From Caulobacteraceae bacterium (lineage in GTDB: Bacteria; Pseudomonadota; Alphaproteobacteria; Caulobacterales; Caulobacteraceae), in NCBI GenBank assembly GCA_004144935.1, contig SDZP01000102.1:1-10363 (forward strand): 10,363 nt of DNA, given 5' to 3'. The notes beneath the pieces were generated by a model, which had not been told where the DNA came from, made no database searches, and was given only the letters and a program-made list of their open reading frames with translations. The position numbers were made by a program, and so were the translations under genes. Of this stretch, positions 5,612-10,363 are shown piece after piece (the first letter of the stretch is position 1; every line of letters starts with the position of its first letter).

Positions 5612-7833
5612 GGGGCCGAGAAGTCGAACTGCGGCTCGCGCTCCCGCTTGGGGGTCGCGCCGAAGGTCCAGGTCAGGCCGACGAAGACGGCCCGGCCGCC
5701 GAACTGGCGCTCGGTGCGGTCGGTGAAGCTGTCCGTCTCCGCCGTGCTGACGTCGCCGAAGTCGTCGAGCAGGTCGCGGGCGGTCAGCTGGAAGGCCAGC
5801 TTCTCGGTCAGCTTGCGGCGATAGCCGAGGTTCAGCATGCCGCCGGCCTCGCGCCTGCCCTGGGCGGTCAGGGAGTCGCCCTGGTAGAAGCCGGAAAGCT
5901 GCAGGAAGTCCTCCGGGGTCGGCTGCCAGTTGAGGCTGGCGCGGCCGGTGAAGACCGTGCCGGACCGGTCGGCGCCGCCGGCCAGGTTGGCGCCGTCGAT
6001 CTCCTGGCGGGCGAGGTTGAGGCTGGCGTTGTATTTCAGGGTCTTGCCCAGCGGGCCGCTGGCGACCAGCTCGACGCCGTAGTCGCGGCGCGAGCCCAGG
6101 TTCTCGGGCCGGGTCAGCAGCACGCCGCCGCCGACGTCGGTGGCCACCTCGGTGAAGGCCTTGTCGGTGTCGCGGAAGTAGGCGGTGGCCTGGTAGAAGG
6201 TCTGGCCGGCCCGCAGCTGCCACAGGAACTCGTAGCTGTCGGTCTCCTGCGGCTTCAGGTCGGCGTTGCCGGACCGCAGGCTGAGCGGGTCCTGGTAGCT
6301 GACGAACGGGTTGAGCAGGAAGGGCGGCGGGCGCTGGATGCGGCGGCTGTAGCTGGCCTTGATCTGCTGGCCGTCGGTGATCTGGTAGCCGACATGCAGG
6401 GTGGGGTAGGCGCGGACGTAGCTCTGGTCGGCCTCGATGCCGGTGGTCACCTGGTTCAGCTGCAGGTCGGCGTATTCCAGCCGCAGGCCGACCTGGGCCG
6501 AGAGCTTGCCGAACGGCCGCTCGTAGGTGGCGTAGAGGGCGTGCACCGCCTGGTTGACGTCGAAGCGGTTGGTGACCAGGGGATCGGGGGTGAGGGCGTT
6601 CCTGGCGGGGCCGCGGCTGGTGCCGTTGTCGAAGCCGACGTCGCGGTATTCCAGCTCGTAGCCGGCCTTGAGCTTGCCGTCGTCCGGCATCGGGCGGACG
6701 TAGGCGCTGGTGATGCCCAGCACCTTCAGCATGAAGCGGTTGTCGGTCCGCTCGAACAGGTCGGGGGCGGCGGGGGTGTCGAAGTCGGTCCGCGCCAGCA
6801 GGGAAACATGGCCCTTGTTGCGGTCGACGCGGACCTCGTTGGTCCAATCATGGCCGGCGCCGGCGAAGCTGCGCACGACGCGGGCGGTGGCCCCGAGGTT
6901 GTCGCCGGAGAAGTTGAAGTCGCCGTCGCGGCTGAAGCGGCTGGTGACCAGGCCGCCGGCGTCGGTGGTCTCGTAGAGCTCCATGCCCGAGCCGCTGTTG
7001 TCGATCAGGTTGCCGCGCAGTTCGCCGGTCAGGCTGAGCTTGTCGGTCAGGCGGTAGTCGGCGGTGAAGCGGCCGATGTAGACGTCGGCGGGGCCCTCCA
7101 GGTCCTGGCTCTGGCGGGTGGTCGAGAGGACCGCGCCGGTCAGGGGATCGAGCCGCTCGCGGACCCGGCTCGCGGACTGCTGGCCGATGTCGTGGCGGGT
7201 GCTGAGGTCGCCCGACAGGGTCAGCCTGTCCTTCTGGTAGCTGCCGCTGACGCCGGCGTTCCAGCGCTCGTCCTCGCCGATGTTGAGCCGCAGGGAGCCG
7301 GTGGCGGTCTGGCCCTGTTTGGGGGCGGTGGGCTTGGTGATCAGGTTGATGACGCCGCCCGATCCCTCCGGGCTGTAGGCGGCGCTGGGGTTGGTCATCA
7401 CCTCGACGCGGGCATATTGATCGGCGGGCAGGGCGAGGATGGCCTGGGCCCGGCCATCGCCGCTGAGCACGCCGGAGGGGCGGCCGTCGACCAGGATGGT
7501 GACGTTGGAATCGCCGCGCAGGGAGACGTTGCCCTCCGGGTCGACGTCGACGGACGGGATGTTGCGCAGGGCGTCGGCCAGGGTGCCGGTCCTGGCCTGC
7601 AGGTCCTCGGAGAGGCTGTAGCTGGTCGAGTCGATCGAGGTGCGGACGTCGCTCTGGCGGCCGCCGCTGACCACGACGTCGCCGACGGTGGTGTCCTTCT
7701 CCGGGGCGGTCTTGGCGTCCCTGGGCGCGGGCTGCGGCGCGGGCCTGGGTCCGGCCGGGGCCTGGGCGAGGGCGGGGCCGGCGAGGGCCGCGAGGGCGGC
7801 GCCGACCAGCAGTCCGGACCGAAGTGACGTCAA
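5596..7833 (-). CDS. TonB-dependent outer-membrane receptor (OMP_b-brl_3-like)
   Basis: A 745-aa outer-membrane protein that takes up a ligand using TonB energy. The signal peptide spans residues 1-23 (LLVGAALAALAGPALA, cleavage before QAP), followed by a Pro/Ala-rich linker (25-45). A TonB-box-like TTVGDVVVSG lies at 48-57. The plug (about 60-168) contains NIPSVDVDPEGNVSLRG, VTILVDGRPSGV and the typical NPSAAYSPEGSGGVINLITK. The remaining residues are a beta barrel of the outer-membrane beta-barrel family type. The last strand (FVGLTWTF) ends at residue 724 and is followed by a 21-residue tail, so the protein does not end in the usual aromatic residue. The start is TTG (7833): an in-frame TAG lies 6 nt upstream and GGGGAG gives good SD spacing, so no longer ORF is possible. 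Substrate unknown; no regulator or binding protein is adjacent. It converges on nhaA. Confidence 0.93.
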   Translation of the reverse strand: MTSLRSGLLVGAALAALAGPALAQAPAGPRPAPQPAPRDAKTAPEKDTTVGDVVVSGGRQSDVRTSIDSTSYSLSEDLQARTGTLADALRNIPSVDVDPEGNVSLRGDSNVTILVDGRPSGVLSGDGRAQAILALPADQYARVEVMTNPSAAYSPEGSGGVINLITKPTAPKQGQTATGSLRLNIGEDERWNAGVSGSYQKDRLTLSGDLSTRHDIGQQSASRVRERLDPLTGAVLSTTRQSQDLEGPADVYIGRFTADYRLTDKLSLTGELRGNLIDNSGSGMELYETTDAGGLVTSRFSRDGDFNFSGDNLGATARVVRSFAGAGHDWTNEVRVDRNKGHVSLLARTDFDTPAAPDLFERTDNRFMLKVLGITSAYVRPMPDDGKLKAGYELEYRDVGFDNGTSRGPARNALTPDPLVTNRFDVNQAVHALYATYERPFGKLSAQVGLRLEYADLQLNQVTTGIEADQSYVRAYPTLHVGYQITDGQQIKASYSRRIQRPPPFLLNPFVSYQDPLSLRSGNADLKPQETDSYEFLWQLRAGQTFYQATAYFRDTDKAFTEVATDVGGGVLLTRPENLGSRRDYGVELVASGPLGKTLKYNASLNLARQEIDGANLAGGADRSGTVFTGRASLNWQPTPEDFLQLSGFYQGDSLTAQGRREAGGMLNLGYRRKLTEKLAFQLTARDLLDDFGDVSTAETDSFTDRTERQFGGRAVFVGLTWTFGATPKREREPQFDFSAPQAGG

Positions 7834-8089
7834 CGGCTAGTCTCCCCTGCAACAGGACCCGGGCATCGCGCGCGGGCCGAACACAGAAACAAGGGCTATA
7901 GAGGCGTCAGGTCAGGCGGAAGTTACTTCTTGGTCATGATGCAAAGGCGCGCCGGAATTCAACATCGTCTGCATCATTACTAATTGTTCATCTTGGCGGC
8001 GGCTCCCGCCACTGGGCTGCCGGCCCGGCTGTCCCGGCGTCCGGAACATGCTAGCGTCGGCCGGAAGGCAGACCTCGAAGGCGACCGAC
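7834..8089. other. Divergent intergenic region between TonB receptor and DUF2200 gene
   Basis: These 256 bp must carry the promoters of both divergent genes. Visible are a palindromic CTATAG (7896-7901) that could serve as a -10 in either direction, and an 8-bp dyad ATGATGCA/TGCATCAT (7936-7943 and 7970-7977, 26 bp apart). GCTAGC (8050-8055) could be a -10 for the DUF2200 gene. None has a convincing -35. A 21-codon minus-strand ORF (7912-7977) has no SD. I see no Fur-type box. Confidence 0.5.
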
Positions 8090-8440
8090 ATGGCCGGGCA
8101 CCGCATCTACACCACCAGCTTCGCCAGCGTTTACCGGCTCTACGTCGCCAAGGCCGAGCGCAAGGGGCGAACCCGGGCCGAGGTCGACGAGATCGTCCTC
8201 TGGCTGACCGGCCTGACGCCGGAGGGGCTGGAAGAGCACCTGGCCAGGGCGACGACCTTCGAGGACTTCTTCGCCGAGGCGCCGGCGATGAATCCGGCCC
8301 GGGCGGAGATCAAGGGCCTGGTCTGCGGCGTGCGGGTGGAAAACGTGGAAGAGCCGCTGATGCGGGAGATCCGCTACCTCGACAAGCTGATCGACGAACT
8401 GGCCAAGGGCAAGGCGATGACGAAGATCCTGCGGGGGTGA
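8090..8440 (+). CDS. DUF2200 domain-containing protein
   Basis: A 116-aa member of the DUF2200 family, whose biochemical role is not established. Family hallmarks run through the whole length: HRIYTTSFASVYRLYVAKAERKGRT at the N-terminus, EIVLWLTGLTPEGLEEHL, EDFFAEAPAMNPARAEIKG, then CGVRVENVEEPLMREIRYLDKLIDELAKGKAMTKILR at the end. The protein is small, soluble and probably cytoplasmic. The frame could begin at ATG 8048, but the family N-terminus and GAAGG at 8077-8081, 8 nt upstream, favour ATG 8090. It is transcribed alone. Its stop lies 3 bp from the stop of the convergent ABC-F gene. Confidence 0.93.
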   Translation: MAGHRIYTTSFASVYRLYVAKAERKGRTRAEVDEIVLWLTGLTPEGLEEHLARATTFEDFFAEAPAMNPARAEIKGLVCGVRVENVEEPLMREIRYLDKLIDELAKGKAMTKILRG

Positions 8441-8443
8441 GGC

Positions 8444-10072
8444 CTACCCGCCCGGGTGCAGCCCGGGCGCCTCCTGGCCGGTGCGGGCGACGTATTCGGT
8501 GTAGCCGCCGCCGTACTGGTGGACGCCGTCCGGGGTCAGCTCCAGCACCCGGTTCGACAGGCCGGCCAGGAAGCGGCGGTCGTGGCTGACGAACAGCATG
8601 GTGCCCTCGAAGTCGGCCAGGGCGGCGACCAGCATCTCCTTGGTCGCCATGTCCAGGTGGTTGGTCGGCTCGTCGAGCACCAGCAGGTTGGGCGGATCGA
8701 ACAGCATCCGGGCCATCACCAGCCGCGCCTTCTCGCCGCCCGACAGCACCCGGCAGGGCTTTTCGACATCGTCGCCGGAGAAGCCGAAACATCCCGCCAG
8801 GGTGCGCAGGGCCCCTTGTCCGGCCTGCGGGAAGGCGCGGTCGAGGGACTCGAAGATGGTCTCCTCGCCCTCCAGCAGGTCCATGGAATGCTGGGCGAAA
8901 TAGCCCATCCGCACCCCGGCCCCGAGGGTCACGCTGCCCTGGTCCGGGGCGGCGGCGCCGGCCACCAGTTTCAGCAGGGTCGACTTGCCGGCCCCGTTGG
9001 CGCCCAGCACGCACCAGCGCTCCCTGCGCCGCACCAGGAAGTCGAGGCCTTCGTAGATCGGTTGCGCCCCATAGCCCTTGTGGACGTTCCGCAGGCTGAT
9101 GACATCGTCGCCGGAGCGGGGCGGGCTGCGGAACTCGAAGGCCACCGACTGGCGGCGGCGCGGGGCCTCGACCCGCTCGATCTTGTCCAGCTTCTTGACC
9201 CGGCTCTGCACCTGGGCGGCGTGGCTGGCCCGCGCCTTGAACTTCTCGATGAACTTGATTTCCTTGGCCAGCATGGCCTGCTGGCGCTCGTACTGCGCCT
9301 GCCGCTGGGCCTCGCCGAGCGCCCGCTGGCCCTCGTAGAAGTCGAGATCGCCCGAGTAGGTTATCAGCGAGCCGGCGTCGATCTCGACCACCTTGCCGAT
9401 GATGCGGTTCATGAAGGCGCGGTCGTGCGAGGTCATCAAGAGGGCGCCGTCGTAGCTCTTCAGGAAGGCCTCCAGCCAGATCAGGCTTTCCAGGTCCAGG
9501 TGGTTGCTGGGCTCGTCCAGCAGCATGGCGTCGGGGCGCATGAGCAGGATGCGGGCCAGCGCCACCCGCATCTTCCAGCCGCCGGACAGCAGGCCGACAT
9601 CGCCGTCCATCCGCTCCTGGCTGAAGCTCAGGCCCGCCAGCACCTCGCGGGCCCGGGCGTCGAGGGCATAGCCGTCCAGCGCCTGGAACCGCTCCTGCAC
9701 GTCGCCATAGCGCTCGATGACGGCGTCCAGCCGGTCCGCCTGGTCCGGATCGACCATGGCCGCCTCCAGGCTGGCCATCTCGGCGGCCAGGGCGCTGACC
9801 GGGCCGACGCCGTCCATCACCGCCGCCACCGCGCTCTGGCCGGACATCTCGCCGACGTCCTGGCTGAAATAGCCGATGGTCATGCCGGGATCGATGACCA
9901 CCAGCCCGTCGTCCGGCGCCTCCTGGCCGGTGATCATCCGGAACAGGGTGGTCTTGCCGGCCCCGTTGGGCCCGACCAGCCCGACCTTCTCCCCCTTCTG
10001 CACGCCCATCGAGGCTTCGATGAACAGCAGCTGGTGGCCGGTCTGCTTGGTGATGTTGTCGAGGCGGATCAT
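8444..10072 (-). CDS. ABC-F family ATP-binding cassette protein (YbiT/Uup-like)
   Basis: A 542-aa soluble protein with two ABC ATPase domains and no transmembrane segment, as in ABC-F proteins, which act on the ribosome during translation. Domain 1 has Walker A GPNGAGKTT (34-42), signature LLSGGWK (161-167), Walker B MLLDEP (183-188) and DEPSNHLD. A charged linker (about 245-305, EAQRQAQYERQQAMLAKEIK and nearby Lys/Arg) carries the P-site-type interdomain helices. Domain 2 has Walker A GANGAGKST (357-365), signature LSGGEKAR (443-450) and Walker B LLVLDEP (463-469). The first signature has Trp in place of the usual Glu/Gln after LSGG, as E. coli YbiT does (APGWK); the second is canonical. The C-terminus (RVLELTPDGVHQYGGGYTEYV) is close to YbiT in style. 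The ATG at 10072 lacks an SD; a GCTACCAG lies 8 nt upstream. The sub-family (YbiT, Uup or other) is not certain, so no symbol is given. Confidence 0.93.
   Translation of the reverse strand: MIRLDNITKQTGHQLLFIEASMGVQKGEKVGLVGPNGAGKTTLFRMITGQEAPDDGLVVIDPGMTIGYFSQDVGEMSGQSAVAAVMDGVGPVSALAAEMASLEAAMVDPDQADRLDAVIERYGDVQERFQALDGYALDARAREVLAGLSFSQERMDGDVGLLSGGWKMRVALARILLMRPDAMLLDEPSNHLDLESLIWLEAFLKSYDGALLMTSHDRAFMNRIIGKVVEIDAGSLITYSGDLDFYEGQRALGEAQRQAQYERQQAMLAKEIKFIEKFKARASHAAQVQSRVKKLDKIERVEAPRRRQSVAFEFRSPPRSGDDVISLRNVHKGYGAQPIYEGLDFLVRRRERWCVLGANGAGKSTLLKLVAGAAAPDQGSVTLGAGVRMGYFAQHSMDLLEGEETIFESLDRAFPQAGQGALRTLAGCFGFSGDDVEKPCRVLSGGEKARLVMARMLFDPPNLLVLDEPTNHLDMATKEMLVAALADFEGTMLFVSHDRRFLAGLSNRVLELTPDGVHQYGGGYTEYVARTGQEAPGLHPGG
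8449..8469. terminator. Perfect 8-bp GC hairpin at a convergent gene end
   Basis: CGCCCGGG (8449-8456) pairs with CCCGGGCG (8462-8469) across a 5-nt loop. It lies in the last codons of the ABC-F gene and just after the DUF2200 stop. It lacks a U-tract on either strand, so terminator function is only a suggestion. It may equally reflect Pro/Gly codon bias. Confidence 0.3.
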
Positions 10073-10363
10073 GCGGCGGGCTGGTAGCGCGGGGGGAGGA
10101 CGAGCGCCAGTGGCGGGGTGCGGTCGCGCGGGACAGTAAAGCGCCGGCGTGCACCTGCAGCGAGCCGTCGGCGGGAGTTTTCAGTCGGCGAGCTCGGTCG
10201 CAAGTGGAGTCAGCAAAGTCGCAAAAGAGGCGGGGGCGGCACGCCCTTGCGATTCAGGGGCAAGCAGGCGGGGCTGGGTGCGACCCCTCATCCGACCCCT
10301 TCGGGGCCACCTTCTCCCCCAAGGGGAGAAGGGAGACGGCCGCCCGACTGCCCCCCACTCAAT
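10073..10363. other. Non-coding right end of the window
   Basis: I see no gene in these 291 bp. They should contain the promoter of the ABC-F gene, for which the best candidate is GCTACCAG (minus strand, 10081-10088). Three TCGCAA motifs (10198-10203 and 10219-10224 on plus, 10247-10252 inverted) lie further out. The end is occupied by a dispersed palindromic repeat. Confidence 0.6.
10283..10335. repeat. Dispersed palindromic intergenic repeat
   Basis: The unit contains CCCC-TTC-GGGG (10296-10306) followed by a perfect 10-bp stem CCTTCTCCCC/GGGGAGAAGG with a 3-nt loop (10310-10332). The CCCTCATCCGACCCC...CACCTTCTCCCC pattern is a common intergenic repeat in alphaproteobacterial genomes, from general knowledge of those genomes. 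It lies within 30 bp of the window end, where assemblies often break. Copy number cannot be seen here. Confidence 0.75.

Noticed and set aside
3842..6847. 1001-codon minus-strand ORF
   Set aside because: Low-complexity Arg/Pro/Gln-rich shadow across nhaA, the repeat element and the 109-aa gene; contains the repeat-derived peptides HPGECRDP and VPAFAGM.
4570..7827. 1085-codon plus-strand ORF opposite the TonB receptor and overlapping nhaA
   Set aside because: Composition is Gly/Ala/Val/Arg-rich with no domain; it arises from GC bias at codon positions of the real genes on these strands.
7912..7977. 21-codon minus-strand ORF in the receptor upstream region (begins MMQTMLNSG)
   Set aside because: No SD and no recognised small-protein family such as PqqA; probably chance, with its ATGs within a dyad.
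8048..8089. Upstream in-frame ATG for the DUF2200 protein
   Set aside because: The family N-terminus and a well-spaced GAAGG favour ATG 8090.
8310..10154. Long minus-strand ORF in another frame over the ABC-F gene, and a plus-strand ORF opposite it (8456-10087)
   Set aside because: Both lack domain motifs, whereas the ABC-F frame has all Walker and signature motifs.
10221..10262. Possible structured RNA or tRNA-like stretch near the right end
   Set aside because: Only short GC stems are visible; no tRNA arms or T-loop consensus.

Overview
The window is very GC-rich. Its gene content (PHB-depolymerase-type esterase, OMP_b-brl_3-type TonB receptor, NhaA, RsgA, DUF2200 protein, ABC-F ATPase) suggests an alphaproteobacterium. 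Caulobacterales (Caulobacter/Phenylobacterium type) is my best guess, from protein style, GCTA-type -10 elements, probable leaderless starts and two short palindromic dispersed repeats. This is inference; there is no rRNA or tRNA here to settle it.

Layout. Positions 1-124 are a perfect 54-bp inverted repeat with a 16-bp loop. It runs into the coding sequence of an alpha/beta hydrolase (78-938, +) and looks like a fold-back artefact at a contig end. A PHB-depolymerase-family esterase follows (1046-2170, +), with a PhaR-like dyad in its upstream region. A minus-strand cluster comes next in transcription order: a 109-aa protein (4049-3720), rsgA (3694-2621) and a very acidic 107-aa protein (2536-2213). 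A 314-bp divergent region (4050-4363) holds a 150-bp inverted-repeat element and precedes nhaA (4364-5611, +). NhaA converges on, and overlaps by 16 bp, a TonB-dependent receptor (7833-5596, -). After a 256-bp divergent spacer lies a DUF2200 gene (8090-8440, +), which converges with 3 bp to spare on an ABC-F ATPase (10072-8444, -). The last 291 bp are non-coding and include a dispersed repeat that nearly reaches the window end.

The genes are mostly unrelated housekeeping and envelope functions: ribosome assembly (RsgA), translation-associated ATPase (ABC-F), Na+/H+ homeostasis (NhaA), outer-membrane uptake (TonB receptor) and ester or polyester hydrolysis (two alpha/beta hydrolases). I see no defence system, prophage, transposase, CRISPR array or biosynthetic cluster. 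The sequence does not support an undescribed multi-gene system here. The points worth a second look are small: the terminal palindrome, the PhaR-like site, SD-less genes with a -10-like box directly before the ATG, a short leader ORF abutting nhaA, and the repeat elements. Very long ORFs opposite the TonB receptor and nhaA are GC-bias shadows.
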